Shown here: in pieces, positions 26,274 to 35,596 of the stretch
Layout: every line of letters starts with the position of its first letter
Position numbering within the stretch: position 1 is the stretch's first letter
Source of the DNA: Sporosarcina sp. E16_8
Lineage (GTDB): Bacteria; Bacillota; Bacilli; Bacillales_A; Planococcaceae
DNA length: 64,000 bases
Reading direction: 5' to 3'
Assembly (NCBI RefSeq): GCF_017347095.1
Contig: NZ_JADPRZ010000013.1
Coordinates: forward strand, 1 to 64,000
Position numbers and translations under genes: made by a program
Notes under the pieces: model-generated
The model's input: the letters and a program-made list of their open reading frames with translations, nothing else
Databases searched by the model: none
What the model was told of the DNA's origin: nothing

Positions 26274-26951
26274 ATGCGGACGATCTTACTAATTGATGAT
26301 GAGAAGAGGATGTTAGATTTAATTGAATTGTTTCTGATTCCGCATGGGTTTAAATGTATTAAAGAGACTAGCGGACAGACAGCGATTGAGATACTTAAAC
26401 ACAAGAAGATTAGCCTTGTCCTATTGGATATCATGATGCCGGATTTAGATGGATGGGAAGTATGCAGAAGGATACGTAAATTCTCCGACGTCCCCGTCAT
26501 TATGTTGACAGCGAGGTCCGACAAACTCGATTTGGTTAAAGGGCTAGACACAGGTGCGGACGATTATGTTACGAAACCATTTGATGAGGGGGAGTTGGTT
26601 GCGAGAGTAAATGCACTATTGCGTCGTCTGCCTGATGATGAATCAGATACGGAAAAGATTATTTACGGTGATTTTAAGCTGGATAAAGAAACCTATTCAT
26701 TACAATTTAATGATCTGAAAGTGCAACTTACGCTAAAAGAATTCTATATTATTGAAGCTTTGATAGCACGTCCCCAAAAAACTTTTACACGGGAACAGTT
26801 ATTGCATGTTGCATGGGAATATAACACCTACACAGATATCCGTACAATAGACTCACATATACGTAATTTAAGGGATAAATTAAAAACTGCTGGATTCCCA
26901 ATTGATGAATTCTTAAAGACAGTATGGGGAATCGGATACAAGTGGAACTAA
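26274..26951 (+). CDS. OmpR-family response regulator
   Basis: A 225-residue regulator. The receiver domain has the acidic pair DDE (about 8-10), the phosphorylation site D52 (LLDIMMPD), a conserved T in MLTAR and K in VTKPF. The C-terminal winged helix (about 128-225) ends in TVWGIGYKWN, typical of OmpR/PhoB regulators. It is transcribed just after the kinase and 15 bp before the lipoprotein gene, so it probably controls this operon and maybe the copper genes. Confidence 0.9.
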   Translation: MRTILLIDDEKRMLDLIELFLIPHGFKCIKETSGQTAIEILKHKKISLVLLDIMMPDLDGWEVCRRIRKFSDVPVIMLTARSDKLDLVKGLDTGADDYVTKPFDEGELVARVNALLRRLPDDESDTEKIIYGDFKLDKETYSLQFNDLKVQLTLKEFYIIEALIARPQKTFTREQLLHVAWEYNTYTDIRTIDSHIRNLRDKLKTAGFPIDEFLKTVWGIGYKWN

Positions 26952-26966
26952 AGGAGAATTGTTAAA

Positions 26967-27887
26967 ATGAATAAAATTAAAATATTAGTGGGATTGATGT
27001 CATTGGTCGCCATCATGTCGGCCTGTAACAAAGAAAGTGAGTCATATTCATTTGATAAAGTGAAAAATAGTAAATTTGAACACTTACATGGCTTGGGCTA
27101 TATAAATGGTGGACCTGAAATTGTGATTTCAACACATGATGGACTATATGAATATGGCGAAGGTGGATGGAAAGAAGCAAACAGTGAAAAGCACGATTAT
27201 ATGGGTTTTCAGGCAATACGTGAAGGTTTTTTCTCGAGTGGTCATCCTGAACCAGGATCTAACTATAAAAACCCTCTCGGACTTGTCAAGAGCACGGAAA
27301 AGGGGGCAAGTTTTGATCAATTAGCATTCTACGGAGAAATCGATTTCCATTACCTTGCGGCTGGCTATGAGTCGAAAGTAATTTATGTATTGAATGAAAT
27401 ACCAACAAAAGGGATGTCCACAGGACTTCATTATTCCACGGATGAGGGTACCACTTGGAAAGAATCCTCCATGAAAGAATTCAATTCCGAATTTATTTCG
27501 AACTTGGCCGCTCATCCCACACGTAAGGAAATGATTGCTATTGGCAGTAAAGAGGGATTATTCCTCTCGGAAGATTATGGCGAAAAGTTCAGCTTGTTCA
27601 ATGAAGCGAAAATGGTCACTTATGTGACATTGACTGACGCAGGTGGATTCTATGCGAATCTAGAAAATGAAAAAGTGATGCTTACATCATTTGCATTAGA
27701 TAGTGATCAAGAAATAGAAATTCAGTTGCCAAATAATCAACAGATTGAACCAATTGCCTTTATCGCGGTGAATCCTAATAACCCAAAAGAAATTGTCATC
27801 GCTACGCACAATAATGATATTTATTTAACAAAAGATGAAGGACTCAATTGGAAGACGCTCGCAGAAAGCGGTGAATTAGCAAAATAA
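26967..27887 (+). CDS. exported BNR-like lipoprotein, F510_1955 family
   Basis: A 306-residue lipoprotein with a signal ending in IMSACNK. The mature part has repeated S/T-x-D-E/G-G-x-T/N-W elements (STDEGTTWKES, SEDYGEKFS, TKDEGLNWKT) typical of BNR/sortilin-like beta-propellers, and an HLHGLGY start. It resembles the F510_1955 glycosylhydrolase-like family as I recall it, found beside copper and thiol-redox genes; enzymatic activity is unproven. It sits between the two-component genes and a DsbD-like membrane gene with short spacers, so all are probably one operon. Confidence 0.7.
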   Translation: MNKIKILVGLMSLVAIMSACNKESESYSFDKVKNSKFEHLHGLGYINGGPEIVISTHDGLYEYGEGGWKEANSEKHDYMGFQAIREGFFSSGHPEPGSNYKNPLGLVKSTEKGASFDQLAFYGEIDFHYLAAGYESKVIYVLNEIPTKGMSTGLHYSTDEGTTWKESSMKEFNSEFISNLAAHPTRKEMIAIGSKEGLFLSEDYGEKFSLFNEAKMVTYVTLTDAGGFYANLENEKVMLTSFALDSDQEIEIQLPNNQQIEPIAFIAVNPNNPKEIVIATHNNDIYLTKDEGLNWKTLAESGELAK

Positions 27888-27909
27888 GGAGTTTGGAGGT
27901 GCTTCATCT

Positions 27910-28644
27910 ATGTATGGAATGATGTCGAAAATCAGTCAAAAAATTAGTGAACCGCTTACGATTCTTGTACATTCATTTGCAGATGATCCGCTTATCTATG
28001 CGCTTTTGTTGGGTTTAATAGGTGCTGTTGCTCCCTGTCAATTAACAGGGAATATGAGCGCAATCACTTTCTATGGGAATCGTACAGTTCAATTGAAGAC
28101 GGATTGGGTAGAAATTCTTTCCTTTATTTCCGGGAAAATTGCTGTCTTTAGTTCCCTTGGCTTTCTGGCATGGCTATTTGGCCAATCGTTTGAAACAACA
28201 ATGACAGCGTATTTCCCTCTGTTCCGTAAAGCGATTGGCCCGCTTATTATAATGACGGGACTTGTTTTGCTGGGTGTTCTTAAACTAGGATTTCTTCAAC
28301 GCATAACAATGCGTATTCCTATGAAGTTGCGGGAAGGAAAGCTTGGCTCTTTTTTGTTGGGAGCTAGTTTTTCACTTGCCTTCTGTCCGACCATGTTCGT
28401 CATTTTTTTCCTCTGGCTTATGCCCGTTGTTGTGACGGCTTCGTATGGTTTTGTCCTGCCAGCAGTTTTTGGTATTGCAACTTCACTACCTCTTCTATTC
28501 CTGTTCTTATTAATATGGCTTTTCGATGCGAAGCGTCTAATTATGAAGCGAAGCATGAAAGTAGGAAGAGTTATACAACGTTTTGCTGGATTTGTACTTG
28601 TAGTTATTGGCGTTTTAGATACAATCACTTTTTGGGGGATTTAA
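27910..28644 (+). CDS. DsbD/CcdA-type thiol transporter, divergent
   Basis: A 244-residue membrane protein with about six segments. The first half has GAVAPCQLTGN and the second SLAFCPTMF, the two Cys-Pro or Pro-Cys sites that carry the redox pair in CcdA/DsbD transmembrane electron carriers. It differs from the CcdA encoded next and is probably a metal-related member. It may move reducing equivalents outward. ATG 27910 has GGAG upstream in a 22-bp spacer after the lipoprotein gene. Confidence 0.75.
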   Translation: MYGMMSKISQKISEPLTILVHSFADDPLIYALLLGLIGAVAPCQLTGNMSAITFYGNRTVQLKTDWVEILSFISGKIAVFSSLGFLAWLFGQSFETTMTAYFPLFRKAIGPLIIMTGLVLLGVLKLGFLQRITMRIPMKLREGKLGSFLLGASFSLAFCPTMFVIFFLWLMPVVVTASYGFVLPAVFGIATSLPLLFLFLLIWLFDAKRLIMKRSMKVGRVIQRFAGFVLVVIGVLDTITFWGI

Positions 28645-28725
28645 ATCATCATGGTTGTTACACCTAAAAGTGGTGTTAAGGACGATTTTGTTCTGATGAA
28701 TTGTTCAAAAAAGGAGATTACATAG

Positions 28726-29436
28726 ATGTTTACAGATTTAAATTTATTTATTGCTTTTGGTGCTGGCTTCCTTAATTTCATATCGCCTTGTACACTGCCG
28801 CTATATCCTGCTTTTATTTCTTACATTACGGGGATGTCGCTTGATGACCTTAAATCCGATAAAAGAAAGTTCAACAAAAGCGGGATTTTCCATACAATTT
28901 TTTTCCTAGTGGGTTTTTCAGTTATCTTCATTTTTCTTGGATACAGTTCATCGTTTGTTGGGACGTTCTTTTTCCAGTACCAAGATCTTCTACGACAAGT
29001 TGGTGCAATTTTCATTGTCATATTCGGTTTGATGATACTAGGTTTCTTTACGCCCAAGTTTTTAATGGAAGAGAAGAAATTACAATTTAAGAATCGTCCA
29101 GCCGGCTATTTTGGTACGTTCCTTATAGGACTCGCATTCGCTGCAGGCTGGACCCCATGCACCGGACCGATTACTGGGGCTGTATTTATGATTGCCTCCC
29201 AAAATCCAGGTTCGGGTGTATGGTATATGAGTGCATACGTTCTTGGGTTCGCAATCCCATTTTTCCTTCTGTCCCTTTTCATAACACGGGTTTCTTGGAT
29301 TCAAAAACACAACCGGACAATTACGAAGGTCGGGGGATACTTTATGATTGCACTTGGTGTGCTCCTATTCTTCGATGGGTTGACTTACATTATCATATGG
29401 CTTAGTCCGGTTTTTGGAGGATTTATGGGATTCTGA
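28726..29436 (+). CDS. ccdA: cytochrome c biogenesis protein CcdA
   Basis: A 236-residue six-segment membrane protein that passes electrons from cytosolic thioredoxin to extracytoplasmic thioredoxin-like proteins such as ResA. The redox sites are FISPCTLPLYPAF near residue 24 and AGWTPCTGPI near residue 144, as in CcdA. AAAGGAG precedes ATG 28726. It follows the other DsbD-like gene by 81 bp and probably forms the electron supply for the ResA encoded at 24.1-24.7 kb. Confidence 0.88.
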   Translation: MFTDLNLFIAFGAGFLNFISPCTLPLYPAFISYITGMSLDDLKSDKRKFNKSGIFHTIFFLVGFSVIFIFLGYSSSFVGTFFFQYQDLLRQVGAIFIVIFGLMILGFFTPKFLMEEKKLQFKNRPAGYFGTFLIGLAFAAGWTPCTGPITGAVFMIASQNPGSGVWYMSAYVLGFAIPFFLLSLFITRVSWIQKHNRTITKVGGYFMIALGVLLFFDGLTYIIIWLSPVFGGFMGF

Positions 29437-29606
29437 TGTAGTTTCAAAGTCATCCTTTATCAAACCTAATAATAAGGACAGCGAAATTTAAGGCAACTAT
29501 CATGGGAAATATGGATAATATTCAACTCATTGATAAAAATATAAAATAGGGACAAATAAATAGGGGGAAAGTGTATGAAGGATATGAAAATTCAGGTGTT
29601 CTTATC

Positions 29607-30290
29607 ATGATTGTGATGAAAAATGTGTACAAGAAATACCCCAATGGCGTGGTTGCAGCGAATGGTCTTAACGTCGTAATCGACCCAGGAGAATTCGTTT
29701 ATGTAGTCGGTCCGAGTGGTGCTGGTAAGTCGACATTCATTAAAATGATGTATCGTGAAGAAGCACCAACAAGCGGAGATGTTATTGTTAACGGCATAAA
29801 TCTAGCAACATTGCGGAATAAGCGTATTCCCTATTTGCGAAGGCAGATTGGTGTTGTTTTTCAAGACTTCAAGCTCTTACCTAAATTGAATGTTTATGAG
29901 AATGTTGCGTTTGCACTAGAGGTAATTGAAGAATCACCAGCAGAGATTCGAAAAAAAGTGAATGACGTCCTTGGGCTTGTCGGACTTACGCAAAAAGCGC
30001 GGATGTTTCCAAATGAATTATCAGGCGGAGAAGAACAGCGTGTTTCTATTGCGAGGTCAATCGTCAATGTACCGAAAGTTGTTATTGCAGATGAACCGAC
30101 AGGAAATCTTGACCCTGAAACATCATGGGAGATCATGAGGATGTTCGAACAGATCAACACTCGTGGTACGACGATTGTCATGGCCACCCATAACAGGGAA
30201 ATTGTTAATACAATCAAACACCGTGTCATTGCGATAAAAGGCGGACTCATTACCCGTGATGAATACGGGGGTGAGTACTATGAAGGCTAG
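29607..30290 (+). CDS. ftsE: cell-division ABC ATPase FtsE, extra copy
   Basis: A 227-residue ABC ATPase close to FtsE. Walker A is GPSGAGKS, the Q-loop sits in VVFQDFKLLPKL (a typical FtsE stretch), Walker B ends in VIADEP and the switch His is in MATHNREIV. The signature reads LSGGEEQR where FtsE has LSGGEQQR. FtsE with FtsX controls cell-wall hydrolases at the membrane. ATG 29607 gives the family N-terminus (MIVMKNVYKKYPNG); an upstream GTG 29571 behind a GGGGG site is an alternative. The gene ends inside ftsX (11-bp overlap). Core ftsEX of Bacillales lies elsewhere, so this looks like a second copy. Confidence 0.85.
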   Translation: MIVMKNVYKKYPNGVVAANGLNVVIDPGEFVYVVGPSGAGKSTFIKMMYREEAPTSGDVIVNGINLATLRNKRIPYLRRQIGVVFQDFKLLPKLNVYENVAFALEVIEESPAEIRKKVNDVLGLVGLTQKARMFPNELSGGEEQRVSIARSIVNVPKVVIADEPTGNLDPETSWEIMRMFEQINTRGTTIVMATHNREIVNTIKHRVIAIKGGLITRDEYGGEYYEG

Positions 30291-31164
30291 AACACTTAGT
30301 CGGCATGTACGCGAAAGTTTCAAAAGCATTCGCCGTAACAGCTGGATGACGTTTGCGTCAGTCAGTGCTGTTACTGTCACTCTTTTGCTTGTCGGTGTAT
30401 TTATCGTAATTATGATGAATTTAAACCAACTTGCGCAAAGTATCGAGAATGACGTGGAAATTAAAGTAATTGCAGATCCTGCAGCGAACGAGGCGGCAAT
30501 TAAAGTGTTAGTAGAAAAAGTCCGTTCGACAGAAGGTATACTCGAAGTGGTCTTTTCGTCTAGAGATGAAGAGTTGGACAAGATGATTAAATCATTTGGT
30601 GACGAACTTAGCTTATATAAACAGAGCAATCCGCTTGGCGATGCACTGTATGTAAAAGCGAAGGACCCGCAACAGACTGCTACTATTGCAAAGAAAATTG
30701 ATACATACGACTATACATATGAAGTCGTGTATGGCGAAGATAAAGTAGAAAAACTTTTCAACGTACTGAACATGAGCCGAAACGTCGGTCTGGTTCTGAT
30801 ATTGGCACTGTTATTTACGGCGATGTTCCTTATTTCAAACACAATCCGTATAACAATCGTTGCTAGACGAACTGAAATTGAAATTATGAAATTAGTCGGA
30901 GCGACGAACAACTTCGTGCGTATTCCGTTTTTATTGGAAGGAATGTGGCTTGGCATTTTGGGGGCAATCGCTCCAATGCTCATCATTTCCATATTCTATT
31001 TCAAACTATATGAGTATTGGGAACAGAAATTGCAAGGAGAACTATTACAATTGCTAAACACGACACCATTCATTTTCCAATTGAATGGACTAATCCTATT
31101 CATGGGAATCTTTATAGGTGTTTGGGGCAGTTTTATGTCAGTGCGTAAATTTCTTAAAGTATAA
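30280..31164 (+). CDS. ftsX: FtsX membrane protein, extra copy
   Basis: A 294-residue permease-like partner of FtsE. TM1 (about residues 24-47) is followed by a large extracytoplasmic loop that in FtsX recruits hydrolases or their activators, then three further membrane segments, with RRTEIEIMKLVGA between TM2 and TM3 as in the family. It overlaps ftsE by 11 bp, so both are translated together. A terminator follows. The divergent loop could be matched to a local hydrolase such as the SpoIIP-like or NlpC/P60 proteins of this region; that is inference. Confidence 0.88.
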   Translation: MKARTLSRHVRESFKSIRRNSWMTFASVSAVTVTLLLVGVFIVIMMNLNQLAQSIENDVEIKVIADPAANEAAIKVLVEKVRSTEGILEVVFSSRDEELDKMIKSFGDELSLYKQSNPLGDALYVKAKDPQQTATIAKKIDTYDYTYEVVYGEDKVEKLFNVLNMSRNVGLVLILALLFTAMFLISNTIRITIVARRTEIEIMKLVGATNNFVRIPFLLEGMWLGILGAIAPMLIISIFYFKLYEYWEQKLQGELLQLLNTTPFIFQLNGLILFMGIFIGVWGSFMSVRKFLKV

Positions 31165-31232
31165 TTGGAACATAATTTTGAAAAGAAGAAATGGGAAGTT
31201 AATAAAATATAAGTGATAGCTTCTTTGTATAC

Positions 31233-31269
31233 AAAAACTCGATGGAGAATGTTATTCTATCGAGTTTTT
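31233..31269 (+). terminator. terminator after ftsEX
   Basis: AAAAACTCGAT (31233-31243) pairs with ATCGAGTTTTT (31259-31269), so it works in both directions and also closes the minus-strand copB remnant. Confidence 0.85.
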
Positions 31270-31283
31270 GAATTACCTCTAAA

Positions 31284-31594
31284 TCAAATTTTTAACAATC
31301 GACCATTAATTGCGACAATAACTGTACTCAAAGACATTAATATAGAGCAAACAGGATGTACATGTCTCCGTTAAAACGCCAATTAACGCCAAGAAACATT
31401 TGAATCATAGGAGAAAGGACCGAAATAGGAATCGTTACGAGAAATGAGATGTAAAAACGTTCTTTGAGATTCTTTACCATATGGGTGTGATGATTGTGAT
31501 GACCTTCATGACCATGTTGTTCTTTGTGAGTCAAGTGTTCTTCTTTTGCAATATGCTCTTGCGGTTAGTAGTGACCATGTGAATGATTAGTCAT
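31284..31594 (-). pseudogene. copper P-type ATPase CopB with its middle deleted
   Basis: On the minus strand an AAAGGAG site and ATG (31594) start a His-rich N-terminus (MTNHSHGHY), interrupted by TAA after nine codons. The frame continues with a His-rich metal-binding stretch (HGHEGHHNHHTH) and the first membrane region of CopB (ISVLSPMIQMFLGV), up to YILFAL. Directly afterwards, in another frame, comes LMSLSTVIVAINGRLLKI and a stop, the extreme C-terminus of copper ATPases. Several hundred residues, including the phosphorylation domain, are missing. Confidence 0.8.
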
Positions 31595-31825
31595 GCGATT
31601 TGCTCCTTTCATAATTACCAGGTTATAGGTATATCGTCCATATACCATTAAATATGCATGAATTATGCAAAATCTTCGTTTTCTCTATATTAAAGAAACG
31701 CACGATTACTCCTGTGAACGATTCATGAAGATTGGTCATGTTACATACCCTTACAAGGTATATAACCATTACATGCAATATGTGAACAAAAGCATTATTT
31801 CAATTTAGAAAGAGGTGGGGGATTA

Positions 31826-32749
31826 GTGGGGAACTATCAATTATTTGTATTAGGTTCACTTGCTTTGTTAACACTTGTAGTCGTTATAGTAGCGATAATC
31901 TGGAAAAGAAAATTTCGAACGATGCAAGGAATGATGATTTCAATGTACTTTGGGATGAATGTAGGTTTGACTGCCGGTGTTCTATTAGGTGTTACTTATC
32001 AAGGTAACCTATTCCTTTCAACGATACTTTCAATGGCTATTGGTGTGCTTGCAGGTTCATTATGTGGTTTATGCTTTGGAATCCTCTCTGTATTGGAAGG
32101 AATAATGGCTGGTTTAATGGGCGGCATGATGGGGGCAATGCTAGGCGAGATGATTCGTGTAGATCAGTCAATAAGTTTGATACAGCTATTTTTAATTCTA
32201 TCCCTAAGCACAATTTTTATTATGGCTATTTTGAAAACACCAAGAAATTCGAGAATACATACTAAAAAGTGGTTATTAAAACCAATTTCACTCTCAAGTA
32301 TTATGGCTGTTTATATAATAGGGGGTAATTTGATTGTAGAAAAATATGTAAATACAATAGGATTAGAGTTATCAAAAAGTCATCATTCAGCGACAACTAC
32401 GTCAACTGAAAGTCTAGATAGTGAAAGCCAAATGATTGTTCTAGAAACCGTTGATATGAAGTATTCAACAAAAGAAATTAATGTTAAGAAAGACAGGGCG
32501 GTCAATTTAACTCTCACAAACCTAGATCAGATCGAACATGACATTGAAATCAAAGTTCCATCCCTACCAATTGATAATGGACCCCAGCATAATCATGGAA
32601 CAGAAAAAAACGTGATACATCTCCATGCCTCACCAAAAAGTACGAAGACATTGACATTTACTCCGACTGAATCAGGAGTCTATGAATTCATTTGTACAGT
32701 TCCAGGACATAGGGAGTCTGGTATGGTTGGTTTGCTCATTGTAAGTTAA
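31826..32749 (+). CDS. membrane protein with C-terminal cupredoxin domain
   Basis: A 307-residue protein. The N-terminal half has about five membrane segments, including a Met/Gly-rich one (LMGGMMGAMLGEM). The C-terminal 115 residues form a cupredoxin-like domain facing outside, with likely copper ligands: H in IEHDIEIK, then the C and H of FICTVPGHRESGM and its final M. GTG 31826 is preceded by AGAGGTGGGGG. It probably binds copper at the membrane surface. It stands alone between terminators and next to the broken copB. Confidence 0.75.
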   Translation: MGNYQLFVLGSLALLTLVVVIVAIIWKRKFRTMQGMMISMYFGMNVGLTAGVLLGVTYQGNLFLSTILSMAIGVLAGSLCGLCFGILSVLEGIMAGLMGGMMGAMLGEMIRVDQSISLIQLFLILSLSTIFIMAILKTPRNSRIHTKKWLLKPISLSSIMAVYIIGGNLIVEKYVNTIGLELSKSHHSATTTSTESLDSESQMIVLETVDMKYSTKEINVKKDRAVNLTLTNLDQIEHDIEIKVPSLPIDNGPQHNHGTEKNVIHLHASPKSTKTLTFTPTESGVYEFICTVPGHRESGMVGLLIVS

Positions 32750-32814
32750 ATCATATAGAAATAGATTAATACCTTTTTTAGGGGATTATTGCAAGTTTCA
32801 AGATACAAGAGCAT

Positions 32815-32853
32815 AGAAAAAATCGCTTAGATTATGAATCTAGGCGATTTTTT
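32815..32853 (+). terminator. terminator after the cupredoxin gene
   Basis: AAAAATCGCTTAGAT pairs with ATCTAGGCGATTTTT over a short loop and is followed by more T. The remainder of the spacer up to 33052 shows no further gene. Confidence 0.85.
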
Positions 32854-33052
32854 CTATTTTGCGTGTCGTAAATGCAAGATTAAGTGCTAAAATATTGCAC
32901 TAATTCTCCTTAATTAATCCTTAGTTTTGTCATGCGAATGTATTGTGATTGTAAAACAATAATCATAGTTACCATGCTAAAGTTATACAGGAAGTGATAA
33001 ATAAAGATGTCGAACAAAAAAAGAGACATCAATAAAACAGTTGGGGTGGAAA

Positions 33053-34096
33053 ATGAGAAATCGATTTATTCAAATACTAATGGCTGTGTTTCTTATTAGT
33101 ACAATACCTTTTATATCGACAAATAAAGTTAGTGCGGCAACGTCGAATGAGATTGCAGCGTATGCGGAAAAGTTTTTTGGTACGCCATATAAATTCGGTG
33201 GGACAACTACGTCTGGATTTGACTGTTCGGGTTATATCAGATATGTATTCAATAATTTCAACATGAGCCTACCGAGAACATCAGAGGATCAGTTTAGGGT
33301 GGGAACTACAATTAGTAAAGAAAATCTGCAACCTGGGGATCTTGTATTTTTTGCAAATACATATAAAAAAGGTATTTCACATACAGGAGTCTATTTAGGG
33401 AACAACGAGTTCATCTCGGCTAAGAGCCATGGAGTCCTAAAAGCAAATCTAAAGACAAATCCTTATTGGGCTCCTAAATATGCAGGAGCAAAACGTATAT
33501 CAAACACCCAAGTAGCTTTTGAACCTGTACAGGTAAAACCTGCTGATCAGATGAGTGAAGCATTTAAAGATCTATCGAAAAAACATCCTGCTTTTGAGGC
33601 AATCATTGCATTAAACGAGAGTGGAGTAATAACTGGCTACGAAGACTTCACATTCAAACCGGAAAAATCAATTACTCGTGGACAAGCAGCTGTAATGATA
33701 AATCGCGAGCTTAAATTAGAAGCATCAACCGAAGTGACATTTAAAGATGTCGCGCCAAATCACCAATTTGCAGCTGACATTGCGGCTTTGAATGAAGCTG
33801 GAATCCTTCAAGGATTTGCAACAGGTGAATTCGGTATTAACGACAAACTTACACGTGCACATCTTGCAGCCATCGTCAATCGAGCATTTTATCTCCAAGG
33901 ACAACTGGATGGGAAAGTACAAGTCGCATCTAATTATGATGATGTCCCAACAAGTCACTGGGCCTCAGAAGCAATTCATGCATTGAAGACTCTTGATCAG
34001 ACAAAAGTCTTTCAGACACCGGGGTTTAACGTAGGAAAAGAAGCAACTCGTGCAGAATTTGCTGCAGCTGTATTCACTGCAATTTCATACAAATAA
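33053..34096 (+). CDS. NlpC/P60 endopeptidase with S-layer-homology domains
   Basis: A 347-residue secreted cell-wall hydrolase. A signal peptide (cut near VSAA, residue 29) is followed by an NlpC/P60 domain with catalytic Cys58 (GFDCSGY), His in GISHTGVYLG and a third polar site. Three SLH-type repeats follow from about residue 165 (FKDLS, FKDVA and YDDVP starts, each with an ITRGQAA-like end), which would hold the enzyme on cell-wall polysaccharide. ATG 33053 lies behind GGGGTGG. It cleaves peptide cross-bridges, probably D-Glu-DAP-type bonds; the substrate of this one is not certain. Confidence 0.88.
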   Translation: MRNRFIQILMAVFLISTIPFISTNKVSAATSNEIAAYAEKFFGTPYKFGGTTTSGFDCSGYIRYVFNNFNMSLPRTSEDQFRVGTTISKENLQPGDLVFFANTYKKGISHTGVYLGNNEFISAKSHGVLKANLKTNPYWAPKYAGAKRISNTQVAFEPVQVKPADQMSEAFKDLSKKHPAFEAIIALNESGVITGYEDFTFKPEKSITRGQAAVMINRELKLEASTEVTFKDVAPNHQFAADIAALNEAGILQGFATGEFGINDKLTRAHLAAIVNRAFYLQGQLDGKVQVASNYDDVPTSHWASEAIHALKTLDQTKVFQTPGFNVGKEATRAEFAAAVFTAISYK

Positions 34097-34318
34097 TTTC
34101 TTATGACAAGCTATTGGCGTACATATACTATAAAAGATGTACGTCAATTTTATGTTTCTGATAGAAAAAAAGATATCAGTTCCTGAAGTTTAAAATGTGG
34201 AATGTTGCCCTGGCGGAAAATTTGAGCATTAAATGATATGATTATTTTTATTATTATAGATAACGAAAGAGGTTATGTAAATGACAAATCTTATTGTTCT
34301 TGTGAACTGAGAAATAAA

Positions 34319-35134
34319 ATGATTGAATTTTTTGCAACGTTAAGTCCGGTAACCCAGACACTAATTGCAACCTTATTCACATGGGGAATGACCGCAATTG
34401 GGGCTGCCTTAGTATTTACGACAAAGACTGTAAACCAAAAGCTAATGGATGGAATGTAAGGCTTTGCATGAGGTGTTATAATTCCAGCGAGTTTTTGGTC
34501 GTTGCTTTCGCCTGCCGTTGAAATGGCAGAAAGTAGTTCTTTGCCCTCATGGTTTCCAGCAGTCTTTGTATTTTTATTGGGTGTTTTTTTTCTATGGGGG
34601 GCTGATAAGATTATTTTACACTTACATCTTACTTCTTACTTCCCTAATGAAAGAAGCAGAGGAGATAAAATCTGAAAATTAGCGACGCAGCACACTGCTC
34701 GTTCTAGCCATTTCACTTCATAATATACCTGAAGGTCTTGCGATCGGCGCTGCCTTTGGTGCTGTAGCTGCGGGTTTTCCATCCGTATCTTTGGCAGCAG
34801 CAATCGCTTTGACGGTTGGGATAGGTATTCAAAACCTACCTGAAGGTACAGCTGTTGGAATGCCTCTCCGTTGAGATGGTATATCTCGTCGGAAAAGTTT
34901 CTCATATGGAAAGTTTTCAGGAATGGTAGAGCCTATATCAGCCGTGGTAGGAGTTCTTGCGGTTACGTTCATGACAACACTCCTCCCATTTGCATTAAGT
35001 TTTGCAGCAGGGGCGATGATATTTGTAGTAGTAGAAGAGGTTATTCCGGGTTCTAAAGAAAAGGGCAATAGGGATTGGGCCTCGATGTGATTAATGATTG
35101 GATTTACAGTAATGATGAATAATAGGAATAAGTA
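34319..35134 (+). pseudogene. ZIP-family metal transporter, broken
   Basis: Reading across frames gives a ZIP/ZupT-like transporter: an N-terminal FFATLSPVTQTLIATLFTW, PASFWSLLSPAVEMAE, the metal-site motif [10 protein letters not shown] and its second-site equivalent [10 protein letters not shown], and VVVEEVIPGS. It carries stops at several points (after LMDGM, in GFA-GV, after ERSRGDKI, after MPLR, after DWASM) and at least one frameshift. The original protein would import Zn2+ or a related metal. Confidence 0.85.
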
Positions 35135-35181
35135 AAAGTTGCGGAAATTAATAAATTGACCTTCAATAAGAAAAGAGTTAA

Positions 35182-35205
35182 TATAGGGGTAGGGGGTATA
35201 GGTAC
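35182..35205. promoter_or_regulatory. CsoR operator-like site before csoR
   Basis: TATAGGGGTAGGGGGTATA lies about 20 bp before the csoR start and just before its ribosome binding site. The G-rich core flanked by GTATA/TATAC matches CsoR operators, so autorepression is likely. Confidence 0.65.
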
Positions 35206-35224
35206 TTGTTAAGGAGGGTGAATT

Positions 35225-35512
35225 ATGAAGGAGCCAAACAAAACAACGGTTCAACCAAATAAACTACAGCTCCTCAACCGGTTAAAACGAATTGAAGGGC
35301 AAGTGAGGGGTATCCATCAGATGGTCGATAATGATCGCTACTGTGTGGATATCTTACATCAAATCAGTGCCATCCAATCAGCAATGAATAAAGTTTCTTT
35401 GGCCTTGCTTGAAGATCACACGCACCACTGTGTAGCGAATGCGATTAAGGGGCAAGACGGTGAAAACGCCATTAAGGAATTGATGGATGTTATGAAAACG
35501 ATGACGAAATAA
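35225..35512 (+). CDS. csoR: copper-sensing repressor CsoR
   Basis: A 95-residue all-helical repressor that releases DNA when it binds Cu(I). The ligand set C40 (RYCVD), H65 and C69 (HTHHC) is the C-H-C site of copper CsoR, which separates it from RcnR and FrmR relatives. A strong AAGGAGGGTG site precedes ATG 35225. It heads the csoR-copZ-copA cluster, with operator-like sequences before each of the three genes. Confidence 0.92.
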   Translation: MKEPNKTTVQPNKLQLLNRLKRIEGQVRGIHQMVDNDRYCVDILHQISAIQSAMNKVSLALLEDHTHHCVANAIKGQDGENAIKELMDVMKTMTK

Positions 35513-35542
35513 TAGGCTATAGAAAAATTTTTCAATTGACAT

Positions 35543-35560
35543 ACTATACAGGGGTATAGT
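35543..35560. promoter_or_regulatory. CsoR operator and promoter before copZ
   Basis: ACTATAC and GTATAGT flank AGGG as an 18-bp dyad. It begins 1 bp after a TTGACA -35 box (35536-35541), so a bound repressor would cover the promoter. Confidence 0.7.
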
Positions 35561-35596
35561 AAATTTGGAATAATAACTAAAAAGGAGGTCGTCAAA

